DNA of 41,543 nt, taken from Rhodobiaceae bacterium. Lineage in GTDB: Bacteria; Pseudomonadota; Alphaproteobacteria; Rhizobiales; JAKPQE01. Of the stretch, positions 8,272-17,176 are shown one piece after another. The stretch covers positions 1 through 41,543 of the forward strand of contig JANQEG010000017.1 in NCBI GenBank assembly GCA_028278505.1, read 5' to 3'. A program made the translations under genes and the position numbers. The stretch's first letter is position 1. Each line of letters opens with the position of its first letter. Under the pieces are notes generated by a model that was given only the letters and a program-made list of their open reading frames with translations, did not search any database and had not been told where the DNA came from.

Positions 8272-10821
8272 ATGAATATTGTGATTGTCGAATCGCCGGC
8301 GAAGGCCAAGACCATCAACCGGTATCTCGGCAGCGACTATCACGTACTGGCATCCTATGGTCACGTCCGCGACCTGCCGGCGAAGGACGGCTCGGTGCGC
8401 CCGGACGATGATTTCGCCATGGACTGGGAGGTCGACGGCAAGGCCAGGAAGCGGCTTTCCGACATCGCTGCCGCCGTCAAGGGCGCCGACCGGCTGATCC
8501 TGGCCACCGACCCGGATCGCGAAGGCGAGGCGATCTCCTGGCACGTGCTGGAAGTTTTGCACCGGAAACGGGTGCTCAAGGACAAGCCGGTCGAGCGCGT
8601 CGTCTTCAACGCCATCACCAAGCAGGCCGTGCTCGACGCCCTGCGCCATCCGCGCACCATCGATGCGCCGCTGGTCGACGCCTATCTGGCCCGCCGTGCG
8701 CTCGATTACCTCGTCGGCTTCACCCTTTCGCCGGTGCTCTGGCGCAAGCTGCCGGGCGCCCGCTCCGCCGGCCGCGTCCAGTCGGTCGCGCTGCGGCTCG
8801 TCTGCGACCGCGAAGCCGAGATCGAACGTTTCCGGCCGCAGGAATACTGGTCGATCGTGGCCCGTCTGGCAACCGAGAAGGGCGAGGCTTTCGAGGCCCG
8901 GCTGACCGCCTTTGAGGGCGACAAGATCGGCCGGCTCGACATCGCCGACGAGGCCCGGGCGATGGCCATCAAGGCGATGCTGGAAGCCGCCCGGTTCAGC
9001 GTCCGCTCGATCGAATCGAAACCGCAGCGGCGCCATCCCCAGCCGCCGTTCACGACCTCGACCCTGCAGCAGGAAGCCTCGCGCAAATTCGGCTTTGCCG
9101 CCAACCAGACGATGCAGATCGCCCAGCGCCTCTATGAGGGCGTCGATATCGGCGGCGAGACCGCCGGGCTCATCACCTATATGCGCACCGACGGCGTCCA
9201 GATCGCCCCCGAGGCGATCGCCGCCGCCCGCTCCGTGATCGCCGGCCGTTTCGGCGACCGCTATCTGCCGACCAAGCAGCGCCACTATCACACCAAGGCC
9301 AAGAACGCCCAGGAGGCGCACGAAGCGATCCGCCCGACCGATCTCAGCCGCCATCCCGACAGCGTCCGCGCCCGGCTGCAGCCCGAACAGGCCAAGCTCT
9401 ACGAGATCATCTGGAAGCGCACCATCGCCAGCCAGATGGAATCGGCCGAACTGGAGCGCACCACGATCGAGATCGACGCCCGCAGCGGTGACCGCACCGC
9501 CGACCTGCGCGCAACCGGCTCCGTTGTCCGCTTCGACGGTTTCCTGACGCTTTACCAGGAGGGCCGCGACGACGAGGAGGAAGAGGAGGCGAAGCGCCTG
9601 CCGGCCGTGCATTCCGGCGAACCGCTTCTGCGGCGCGCGATCGAGGCCGGCCAGCACTTCACCGAGCCGCCGCCGCGCTACACCGAGGCAACGCTGATCA
9701 AGAAGATGGAGGAGATCGGCATCGGCCGGCCGTCGACCTATACGGCAACCCTCTCCGTGCTGCGCGACCGCGGCTATGTCCGCCTCGACAAGAAGCGTCT
9801 GGTCCCCGAGGACAAGGGCCGTCTCGTCATCGCCTTTCTGTCGAGCTTCTTCACCCGCTACGTCGAATACGGCTTCACCGCGGCGCTCGAGGAACAGCTC
9901 GACCGGATTTCCGCCGGCGACCTCGACTGGAAGGATGTGCTGCGCGATTTCTGGCGCGAATTCTCCGAAAGCGTCGACGGCATCAAGGAATTGCGCGTCG
10001 CCGAAGTGCTCGAAGCCTTAAATGAGATCCTCGGCGACCACGTCTTTCCGGCACCCGAGAACGGCAGCGATCCGCGCGCCTGCCCGTCCTGCGGCGACGG
10101 CCGTCTGTCGCTCAAGATCGGCCGCTACGGCGCCTTCATCGGCTGCTCCAACTATCCCGACTGCCGCTACACCAGGCAACTCGCCGACGGCGCCGATGCC
10201 GACAAGGAAAAGAGCGGCGACGAGCCGCTGGTGCTCGGCACCGACCCGGAGACCGGCCTTGCCGTCTCCCTGCGCAACGGCCGTTTCGGCCCTTATGTGC
10301 AGCTCGGCGAGGAGGCGAAGCCGAAGCGCGCCTCGATCCCCAAGGGCTGGGACCCGGCGGCGATCGATCTGGAACGAGCCCTGCGGCTCTTGTCGCTGCC
10401 GCGCCCGGTCGGAATCCATCCCGAAACCGGCAAGGAAATTACCGCCGGCATCGGCCGCTACGGTCCCTTCGTCCTGCATGACGGGGTCTTTGCCAATCTC
10501 GATACGGTCGATGAGGTCTTTACCGTCGGCCTCAACCGCGCCGTCACGCTGATCGCGGAGAAATCGAAGGGCGGCCGCCGCCGCGGCACGCCGCAGGCGC
10601 TGAAATCGCTTGGCGAACACCCTGAACTCGGCGGCGAGATCAGCGTGCGCGACGGCCGTTACGGTCCTTACGTCAATCACGGCAGGATCAACGCCACCCT
10701 GCCCAAGGGCACCGATCCGAACGCAGTCACGCTCGATCAGGCGCTGGCGCTGATCGCCGCCAAGGCCGAAAAGGCCGGCGCCAAGCGTCCGGCAGGCCGG
10801 CGCCGCAAATCCGCAGATTAG
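8272..10821 (+). CDS. topA: DNA topoisomerase I
   Basis: This is a type IA topoisomerase that relaxes negative supercoils through a transient 5'-phosphotyrosine bond. The 849-aa product starts with the Toprim domain (IVESPAKAKTI at residues 4-14 and the acidic motif ATDPDREGEAISWHV near 80-94). It has the RSAGRVQSVALRL signature near 164-176 and the catalytic tyrosine in ITYMRTDG (Tyr303). The C-terminal part has a zinc-finger repeat with four cysteines (CPSC...CSNYPDC, about residues 604-625) followed by several TopoI C-terminal repeats with the pattern GRYGP. The C-terminus is Lys/Arg rich. Only 8 bases separate it from rnr, so the two are co-transcribed. Confidence 0.97.
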   Translation: MNIVIVESPAKAKTINRYLGSDYHVLASYGHVRDLPAKDGSVRPDDDFAMDWEVDGKARKRLSDIAAAVKGADRLILATDPDREGEAISWHVLEVLHRKRVLKDKPVERVVFNAITKQAVLDALRHPRTIDAPLVDAYLARRALDYLVGFTLSPVLWRKLPGARSAGRVQSVALRLVCDREAEIERFRPQEYWSIVARLATEKGEAFEARLTAFEGDKIGRLDIADEARAMAIKAMLEAARFSVRSIESKPQRRHPQPPFTTSTLQQEASRKFGFAANQTMQIAQRLYEGVDIGGETAGLITYMRTDGVQIAPEAIAAARSVIAGRFGDRYLPTKQRHYHTKAKNAQEAHEAIRPTDLSRHPDSVRARLQPEQAKLYEIIWKRTIASQMESAELERTTIEIDARSGDRTADLRATGSVVRFDGFLTLYQEGRDDEEEEEAKRLPAVHSGEPLLRRAIEAGQHFTEPPPRYTEATLIKKMEEIGIGRPSTYTATLSVLRDRGYVRLDKKRLVPEDKGRLVIAFLSSFFTRYVEYGFTAALEEQLDRISAGDLDWKDVLRDFWREFSESVDGIKELRVAEVLEALNEILGDHVFPAPENGSDPRACPSCGDGRLSLKIGRYGAFIGCSNYPDCRYTRQLADGADADKEKSGDEPLVLGTDPETGLAVSLRNGRFGPYVQLGEEAKPKRASIPKGWDPAAIDLERALRLLSLPRPVGIHPETGKEITAGIGRYGPFVLHDGVFANLDTVDEVFTVGLNRAVTLIAEKSKGGRRRGTPQALKSLGEHPELGGEISVRDGRYGPYVNHGRINATLPKGTDPNAVTLDQALALIAAKAEKAGAKRPAGRRRKSAD

Positions 10822-10829
10822 AGCCTTTT

Positions 10830-13094
10830 ATGGCCGGGCGATCGAGACGCAAGCACGGCACCGCCGAACTGCCCTCGCGCGAGGAATTGCTCGCCTTCAT
10901 CGCCGAAAATCCCGGCCGCGCGGGAAAACGCGAAATCGCCCGCGCCTTCGGCGTCGCCGCCGGCGACCGCCCAGCCCTGCGCCGCATGATCGCCGATCTC
11001 GTCGACGAGGGCGTGATCGAAAAGAGCGGCAAACGGCTCGGCCGTCCCGGCCTGCTGCCGCCGGTCACCGTGCTCGAAGTGACCGGCCGCGATGAGGACG
11101 GCGAACTGGTCGCCCGCCCGGCGAATTGGGACAATGAGCGCGGCGGCGCACCCGTCATCGTCATTGCGCTCGAGCGCGGCAAGCGCAGGGTACCGGCGCC
11201 CGGCATCGGCGACCGGGTGCTTGCCCGCATCACCGAGACGCCGGAGACGAGCGTCGACGAGCGCTATTCGGCGCGGGTGATCAAACGCCTCGCCCGCCGT
11301 CCAGTCACCGTGCTCGGCGTCTTCCGCGAGGCGCCCGAAGGCGGCCGCATCGAGCCGGTCGACCGCAAACAGGCGCCGCTCACCGTCGCCGCCGGCGACA
11401 CCGGCGCGGCTCGTGAGGGCGATCTGGTCGAGGCCGAGACGCTGAAAAGCGGCCGCTTCGGGCCGGCGAAGGCGCACATCGTCGAGCGCATCGGCAATCT
11501 TTCCAGCGAACGCGCGGTCAGCATGATCGCCATCCACCAGCACGGCATCCCGCACGTCTTCCCCGACGACGTGCTGGCCGAGGCGGAAGCGGCCGCCGAT
11601 CTAGCCGACACGGTTGCGCGCGAAGACTGGCGCGACCTGCCGCTCGTCACCATCGATCCGCCCGACGCCAAGGACCATGACGACGCCGTCCACGCCGCCG
11701 CCGATGACGATCCGAAAAATGCCGGCGGCATCGTCGTCACCGTCGCCATTGCCGATGTCGCCGCCTTCGTCCGCCCCGGCTCAGCGCTCGACCGCGAGGC
11801 GCTGAAGCGGGCCAATTCCGTTTATTTCCCCGATCGCGTCGTGCCGATGCTGCCGGAGCGCATCTCCAACGATCTGTGCTCGCTGAAGGCCGGCGAGGAC
11901 CGCTTTGCGCTCGCCGTGCGCATGGTGTTCGACAAGTCCGGGCACAAGCGCCGCCACGGCTTTCACCGCATCGTCATGCGCTCCCATGCCCGCCTCGCCT
12001 ATGGCCAGGCCCAGGCAGCCATCGACGGCCGCCCGGACGAGGTCACCGGGCCGATACTCGATCATGTGCTGCGGCCGCTCTGGAACGCCTATGCGGTGCT
12101 GACCAGGGGCCGTGACGCCCGCGAGCCGCTCGATCTCAACCTGCCCGAACGCAAGCTGGTGCTGAAGCCCGACGGCACCGTCGACCGGGTGATCGTGCCG
12201 CCGCGGCTCGACGCCCACCGTCTGATCGAGGAGTTCATGATCCAGGCCAATGTGGCCGCTGCCGAATCGCTTGAGGAAAAGCGCTCGCCGCTGGTTTACC
12301 GCATCCACGATGCGCCGTCGCTCGCCAAGCTCGAGGCGCTGCGCGATTTCCTCTCGACCATCGGCATCAAACTGCCGAAATCCGGCACTTTCCGGCCCGC
12401 CGACTTCAACCGCATCCTCGCCCGCGTCGCCGAGACCGAGCACGGCGCGCTCGTCAACGAGGTGGTGCTGCGCAGCCAGGCGCAGGCCGAATACAGCCCC
12501 GCCAATATCGGCCATTTCGGCCTCAACCTGCGCCGCTACGCCCATTTCACCTCGCCGATCCGCCGCTATGCCGACCTGATCGTCCACCGCGCGCTGATCA
12601 GCGCCTTCCGTTTCGGCAGGGACGGCCTGCCGCGCGGCATCGACGACCGGCTGGAGACGATCGCCGGCGAAATCTCGACCGCCGAGCGCCGCGCCATGGC
12701 GGCCGAGCGCGACACCGTCGACCGGCTGATCGCCCATTTCATGGCCGAGCATGTCGGCGACGGCTTTACCGGCCGCATCGCCGGGGTCACCCGCGCCGGC
12801 CTCTTTATCCGGCTCGACGACACCGGCGCCGACGGCTTCGTGCCGATCGCAACCCTCGGCGAGGACTATTTCTTTTTCGAGGAAGCGGCGCAGGCGCTGG
12901 TCGGCGAGGTGAGCGGCGAGACCTACCGGCTCGGCGACACCGTCGATGTCCGGCTTGTCGAGGCGGCGCCGGTCGCAGGCGCGCTGCGCTTTGAAATGCT
13001 GAGCGAGGGCCGCCCCGGCGCCCCGGCCGGGCGTGACAAACGCGGCAAAGGCATTAAAAGACGCCTGCCGGCGCGGCGCGGCCGGCGACGGTGA
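10830..13094 (+). CDS. rnr: ribonuclease R
   Basis: This RNB-family 3'-to-5' exoribonuclease degrades structured RNA and takes part in rRNA and mRNA turnover. The 754-aa protein has an N-terminal winged-helix-like region (about 10-75), cold-shock-like domains, and the RNB catalytic core with DPPDAKDHDDAV (about residues 275-286), where the aspartates bind metal. FPDRVVPMLPERISNDLCSL and RRYADLIVHRAL follow. An S1 domain (about 645-725) and a basic tail (KRGKGIKRRLPARRGRRR) complete it. The ribosome-binding site is weak, which suggests translation coupled to topA. Its stop overlaps a possible GTG of the NUDIX gene. Confidence 0.96.
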   Translation: MAGRSRRKHGTAELPSREELLAFIAENPGRAGKREIARAFGVAAGDRPALRRMIADLVDEGVIEKSGKRLGRPGLLPPVTVLEVTGRDEDGELVARPANWDNERGGAPVIVIALERGKRRVPAPGIGDRVLARITETPETSVDERYSARVIKRLARRPVTVLGVFREAPEGGRIEPVDRKQAPLTVAAGDTGAAREGDLVEAETLKSGRFGPAKAHIVERIGNLSSERAVSMIAIHQHGIPHVFPDDVLAEAEAAADLADTVAREDWRDLPLVTIDPPDAKDHDDAVHAAADDDPKNAGGIVVTVAIADVAAFVRPGSALDREALKRANSVYFPDRVVPMLPERISNDLCSLKAGEDRFALAVRMVFDKSGHKRRHGFHRIVMRSHARLAYGQAQAAIDGRPDEVTGPILDHVLRPLWNAYAVLTRGRDAREPLDLNLPERKLVLKPDGTVDRVIVPPRLDAHRLIEEFMIQANVAAAESLEEKRSPLVYRIHDAPSLAKLEALRDFLSTIGIKLPKSGTFRPADFNRILARVAETEHGALVNEVVLRSQAQAEYSPANIGHFGLNLRRYAHFTSPIRRYADLIVHRALISAFRFGRDGLPRGIDDRLETIAGEISTAERRAMAAERDTVDRLIAHFMAEHVGDGFTGRIAGVTRAGLFIRLDDTGADGFVPIATLGEDYFFFEEAAQALVGEVSGETYRLGDTVDVRLVEAAPVAGALRFEMLSEGRPGAPAGRDKRGKGIKRRLPARRGRRR

Positions 13095-13105
13095 AGGGGG
13101 CGGCG

Positions 13106-13846
13106 ATGACCGACAGATATGTGCGGCTCTCGACGTTTGAGCAGCGCACGGAGTGGACCAACACCAGGCCGAAGGACGCCGCCACGCTGATCGTGCTCGA
13201 CCGCAGCGGCGCCGAGCCGCGCGTGCTGATGGGCCGGCGCCACATGCGCCATAAATTCCTGCCCGGCAAATTCGTCTTTCCCGGTGGCCGTGTCGACCCC
13301 CATGACTGGCGCACGCCGATCGCCTCTGACCTCGATCCGGCCGTCGGCGAAAAGCTGATGGCCGACATGAAGACGCGGCCGAGCGCAGCTAGGGCCCGCG
13401 CCATTGCGCTCGCCGCCATCCGCGAGACCTATGAGGAAGCCGGCATCCTGATCGGCGAAAAGAGCGCGGCGGCGTGCACGCCGCATCACCCCGACTGGCA
13501 GGAATTCGTCGCCCGCGGCATCGTGCCGGCGCTCGCCGGCATCCGCTATCTCGCCCGCGCGATCACGCCGCCGCGGCGACCGCGCCGCTTCGACACCCGA
13601 TTTCTGGTCGTCGAGGCCGACGCCATCGGCGAGACGCTGCCGGAAGGCCGCGGGCCTTCCGACGAGCTCGAAGACGTCGCCTGGCTGAGCCTTGCCGCAG
13701 CGCGCGGCCTCGATCTGCCCGGCATCACCCATACGGTGCTGGAACATCTGGGCGCAAAAATCGCCGACGGCAGCATCACCGATCCGGCCGCGCCCGTGCC
13801 CTATTATTTCTGGCGCGGCAGCGGCTTCCAGCAGGTGATGATTTAG
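13106..13846 (+). CDS. NUDIX hydrolase
   Basis: This 246-aa protein has a NUDIX hydrolase fold, which cleaves nucleoside diphosphates linked to another moiety. The NUDIX box is split: FVFPGGRVDP (residues 54-63) is separated by about 45 residues from RETYEEAGILIG (about 108-119), as in the long-insertion subgroup related to NUDT19/CoA-type enzymes. The substrate is not predictable. I chose the ATG at 13106, preceded by AAGGGGG, over a GTG at 13091 that overlaps the rnr stop. The topA-rnr-NUDIX order is a known alphaproteobacterial arrangement. Confidence 0.88.
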   Translation: MTDRYVRLSTFEQRTEWTNTRPKDAATLIVLDRSGAEPRVLMGRRHMRHKFLPGKFVFPGGRVDPHDWRTPIASDLDPAVGEKLMADMKTRPSAARARAIALAAIRETYEEAGILIGEKSAAACTPHHPDWQEFVARGIVPALAGIRYLARAITPPRRPRRFDTRFLVVEADAIGETLPEGRGPSDELEDVAWLSLAAARGLDLPGITHTVLEHLGAKIADGSITDPAAPVPYYFWRGSGFQQVMI

Positions 13847-14548
13847 ACGGTCCCGTCCCGCGCTCCGCCGCCCCCTCCGTCACTCCCGCACCCTCCTTCG
13901 TCACGCCCGCGAAAAGCCTGTCCCCGCCTACGCGCTAAGGGATTCACACGTCTTGCCAGTTTTCGCCGCTCTGGGCGCGAGAAATCTGCGCGCAAGGACA
14001 GCCTCTTGGCACCTCACCCGCGAAAGCGGGTGTCTATTGGCCGATCCGCTCTTATTGGCGCTTGTTTTGTCAGTCGACTCTCCAATCCGCAATAGCCGAT
14101 GACAGAGTGTGTCGACGGGATAATTGGATTCCCGCTTTCGCGGGAAAGGTGGACAAAGGCAAGGTCGCGCTAACCAACCATCGCATCAATTCGGCGACGC
14201 TCGAACAGAGATATTTCCTGAAATCCGACCTGACAGGCGATCGATCGATGTCGCGACCGTATCCCGCTTTTGAGATTATGTGAACACGATGGCGCCTGCG
14301 CGGGGACGGGCTCTTCGCGGGAATGGCGACGGGTGAGCACCCCGCGTTCGCAAAAATGACGAGCACGAGGCGTATTCTATCTTCGCGGGAATGACGCACA
14401 GGTCGGGGATGCCCCGGCTCTCTCCTGTTCGAGCCAACGTTTTTCAAGGCACTCCGTTCAAAATTCAGGTTGCGGCGCGACCAAATTGGCGTCACTGAAG
14501 ACATCTAACGTCCGCACTCGGAACCACCACGCCCTGTCCGGAGGACCG
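13847..14548. other. repeat-filled interval before the MFS gene
   Basis: This 700-base interval has no supported gene. It starts with CACCCTCCTTCGTCACGCCCGCGAAAAG-type repeat material, contains the inverted copy C of repeat R1 (about 13905-14285), then several copies of CGCGGGAATG-style half-palindromes (14290-14400). The last 100 bases should carry the promoter of the MFS gene. Confidence 0.65.
13905..14285 (-). repeat. dispersed intergenic repeat R1, copy C (inverted)
   Basis: Read on the minus strand, this segment follows copy B (616-985) along its whole length: the CGATCGATCG core, the TCGCCGAATTGATGCGATGG segment, the hairpin and GGGAATCCAATTATCC, ACAAAACAAGCGCCAAT, GGATCGGCCAAT and the GCGGCGAAAA segment, in the same order. 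The GC hairpin is a shorter form (CCCGC-GAAA-GCGGG). Opposite orientation and 13 kb spacing mean that the copies could recombine to invert the flagellar-topA-rnr segment. Confidence 0.75.
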
Positions 14549-15718
14549 ATGACACCGACCGGTGCAACGGCAAAGGAACGCCGCGTCTCGCCCGGCATTG
14601 TGGCTGCGATCGCCGCCATCTCCTCGGTCGGCGTCGCCGTGGGGCTCGGCAATCCGCTGCTGGCGCTGGTCATGGAAGCGCGCGGCGCCAGCGGCACCTT
14701 CATCGGCGTCAACACCGCCTTCGCCGGCATCGTCTCTATGGCCGCCAGCCCGTTCGTTTCGCCGCTGGCGCTCCGCTTCGGCACCGTCCGCCTGCTGACC
14801 GCTTCGATCCTGCTCACCGCGGCAGCCTTCCCCGGCTTCTACCTGGTCGAGAATCTGTGGCTCTGGTTCCCCTTGCGCGCCCTGTTCACCATCGGGCTCA
14901 CCTGCGCCTTCGTGCTGAGTGAGTTCTGGATCAACGATCTCGCCCCGGCGCACCGGCGCGGCCTGCTCATGGGCATCTACGCCACCATATTGTCGCTCGG
15001 CTTCGCGCTGGGACCGATCATTCTGAGCGCCGTCGGCAGCGCCGGCGTGCTGCCCTTCCTGGTCGGCACGGCGATTATCGCCGCCGCCGCAATCCCGGGC
15101 ATCCTCGCCCGTCGCGACGAGCCGGTCTTGTCGGAACCGCAGCGGATGTCGTTCGTCGCCTTCATCTTCGCCGTGCCGCTCGCCACATTCGGTGTTGCGG
15201 TGTTCGGTGCCGTCGAAAGCTCGCTCTTTGCGCTGCTGCCGATCTATTCGCTGCGGCTCGGCTATGACGAGGCCGCCGCGGTCTTGTTCAGTGCCGTCGT
15301 GCCGATCGGCAACATGATGCTGTTGATCCCGCTCGGCCTCCTGGCCGACCGAATGGACCGGCGCCGCCTCCTCCTCATCATCGGCCTCATCGGCGCCACC
15401 GGCGCCGCCGCGCTGCCGCTCGCCGCCCATAACGCGCTCACTTTCGGTGCCACGCTGTTCTTCTGGGGCGGCATCATCGCCGGGCTCTACACCGTCGGCC
15501 TCACCCATCTGGCCAGCCGCTTCACCGGCAGCGACCTCGCCGCCGCCAATGCCGCCTTCGTGCTGATGTATTCGGTTGGCATGGCGGTCGGCCCGGCCGC
15601 CGTCGGCGGCGGCATCGACCTCGTGCCCCCGCACGGCTTTGCGTTCGTCATGGTCGTGTTCTTCGTCGCCTATGTGGCGCTGGCGCTGTCGCGCGGCGCG
15701 CTGCGGCGCGAGGGGTGA
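14549..15718 (+). CDS. major facilitator superfamily permease
   Basis: This 389-aa polytopic inner-membrane protein has about 12 hydrophobic segments and resembles the YcaD-like MFS efflux/sugar-type permeases. A typical MFS loop lies between segments 2 and 3, another basic loop (LADRMDRRRLLL, about residues 270-281) lies in the second half, and a central cytoplasmic loop lies near residue 190. The substrate is unknown. I chose the ATG at 14549 because GGAGGA lies five bases upstream. The longer frame from 14486 reads into repeat-rich spacer. It is followed 48 bases later by a small secreted protein gene on the same strand. Confidence 0.85.
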   Translation: MTPTGATAKERRVSPGIVAAIAAISSVGVAVGLGNPLLALVMEARGASGTFIGVNTAFAGIVSMAASPFVSPLALRFGTVRLLTASILLTAAAFPGFYLVENLWLWFPLRALFTIGLTCAFVLSEFWINDLAPAHRRGLLMGIYATILSLGFALGPIILSAVGSAGVLPFLVGTAIIAAAAIPGILARRDEPVLSEPQRMSFVAFIFAVPLATFGVAVFGAVESSLFALLPIYSLRLGYDEAAAVLFSAVVPIGNMMLLIPLGLLADRMDRRRLLLIIGLIGATGAAALPLAAHNALTFGATLFFWGGIIAGLYTVGLTHLASRFTGSDLAAANAAFVLMYSVGMAVGPAAVGGGIDLVPPHGFAFVMVVFFVAYVALALSRGALRREG

Positions 15719-15766
15719 GACGATTGAACGGATTGTGGGCAGGCCCGCATGTCGTATTGTCGTGTC

Positions 15767-16225
15767 ATGACGATCATCAGTCGCCTTGCCGGCGCCATCG
15801 CAATTAGCCTAGCGGTCGCCTGCGCAACCGCAGACCATGCGCGCGCCCAGGCCCTTCCCTTTGGCGGCGTGATGCCCGATACCGGCGCCATGGATTACGA
15901 CCTCGTCCTGACGACGGCGACGAGCCCGCGGCAATTGCGCATGACCGGCTTTGCGACCCAGCGACATAGCCGCATCTTCTGGATCAACTGCACGCAACCG
16001 AAGATGATCCCGGTCCGCACCTGCCGGCTGATGATCGACGGCGAGATCGGCGAGAACTTCCCGCTGCCGCCCGATGTCGATCTCGGGCGATGGATGACCT
16101 CGCGGCTCGGGCCGCGCTGGCCGCCGGGCGGTTATGGCAGCGGCCCGGACGGCGCCATGGAGACGCGGGGCCAATGGCGCATGGGCGCGTGGATGGCCAA
16201 GGGCCGGTTCCGCTATTGGCGCTGA
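15767..16225 (+). CDS. secreted protein of unknown function
   Basis: The 152-aa product starts MTIISRLAGAIAISLAVACA with a clear signal peptide and probable cleavage after HARAQA (about residue 29), so it is likely periplasmic. The mature part has one cysteine pair (INCTQPK...RTCRL), which may form a disulfide, and a Gly/Trp/Arg-rich end (WMTSRLGPRWPPGGYG, then FRYWR). I do not recognise a family. Its stop (TGA, 16223-16225) directly abuts the stop of convergent kdsA (16226-16228), with no spacer. Confidence 0.7.
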   Translation: MTIISRLAGAIAISLAVACATADHARAQALPFGGVMPDTGAMDYDLVLTTATSPRQLRMTGFATQRHSRIFWINCTQPKMIPVRTCRLMIDGEIGENFPLPPDVDLGRWMTSRLGPRWPPGGYGSGPDGAMETRGQWRMGAWMAKGRFRYWR

Positions 16226-17056
16226 CTACGCGCCCTTCACCACCCGATCGATTGCAATCAGGCTTTTCAGCAGGTCTTCCATGTCCTTGAGCGGCACCAT
16301 GTTCGGCCCGTCCGACGGCGCCTTGTCGGGGTCCTGATGGGTTTCGATGAAGAGGCCGGCGACGCCGACGGCGACTGCCGCGCGCGCCAGCACCGGCACA
16401 TATTGGCGCTCGCCGCCGGTCGCATCCCCCTGCCCGCCCGGCTGCTGCACCGAATGGGTGGCATCGAAGATCACCGGCGCCCCGGTCTCGGCCAGGATCG
16501 GCAGCGCCCGCATGTCGGTGACGAGCCTGTTGTAGCCGAAGCTGACACCGCGCTCGGTGACGAGCACCCGCGGATTGCCGGCGCCGGTCACCTTGGCGAC
16601 CACGTTCTGCATGCCTTCGGGCGCCAGGAACTGGCCCTTCTTGACGTTGACGACCCGGCCCGTTTGCGCAGCCGCGACCAGCAGATCGGTCTGGCGGCAG
16701 AGAAAGGCCGGGATCTGCAGGATGTCGACCGCCTCGGACACGACCGCGCACTGGCCGGCTTCGTGCACGTCGGTGAGCACCGGCAGGCCGAGCGTCTCGC
16801 GAATCTCCGCAAACACCGGCAGCGCCGCCTCAAGGCCCGCACCGCGCCGGCCCGAAAGGTTGGTCCGGTTGGCCTTGTCGAACGAGGTCTTGAAGACGAG
16901 GCCGATCTGAAGCCTGGCGGCGATCTCCTTCAGGGCGGACGCCATCTCCAGCGCGTGCGCCCGCGATTCCAGCGCGCACGGCCCGGCGATCAGAGCTATC
17001 GGTGCCTGATTGGAGAAACGCGTTTCACCAACTGAAACAACGGGATCGGGAGTCAT
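16226..17056 (-). CDS. kdsA: 3-deoxy-8-phosphooctulonate synthase (KDO-8-P synthase)
   Basis: KdsA condenses phosphoenolpyruvate with arabinose 5-phosphate to KDO-8-phosphate, the precursor of the KDO sugar of lipopolysaccharide, in the cytoplasm. The 276-aa protein has GPCALES, the [12 protein letters not shown] motif, [10 protein letters not shown], and the C-terminal [21 protein letters not shown] chose the ATG at 17056 with AGAGG upstream. A GTG at 17086 would add ten residues. In many alphaproteobacteria kdsA follows pyrG directly. Here a chemoreceptor gene on the opposite strand and a glyoxalase-like gene lie between them. Confidence 0.95.
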   Translation of the reverse strand: MTPDPVVSVGETRFSNQAPIALIAGPCALESRAHALEMASALKEIAARLQIGLVFKTSFDKANRTNLSGRRGAGLEAALPVFAEIRETLGLPVLTDVHEAGQCAVVSEAVDILQIPAFLCRQTDLLVAAAQTGRVVNVKKGQFLAPEGMQNVVAKVTGAGNPRVLVTERGVSFGYNRLVTDMRALPILAETGAPVIFDATHSVQQPGGQGDATGGERQYVPVLARAAVAVGVAGLFIETHQDPDKAPSDGPNMVPLKDMEDLLKSLIAIDRVVKGA

Positions 17057-17176
17057 CTCAACCTCTGGCTGGTTCGGCGCGGCCACAACACGGGAATACT
17101 TCCCGGATTATGGATTTATTTACCAGAACCGGCATTTCATGGCTGCGTTCGCGGAGCATCCCGCAGGAGAGATGAA

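Noticed and set aside
10018-12752. Long minus-strand frames opposite topA and rnr
   Set aside because: They are GC-rich antisense shadows of highly conserved plus-strand genes.
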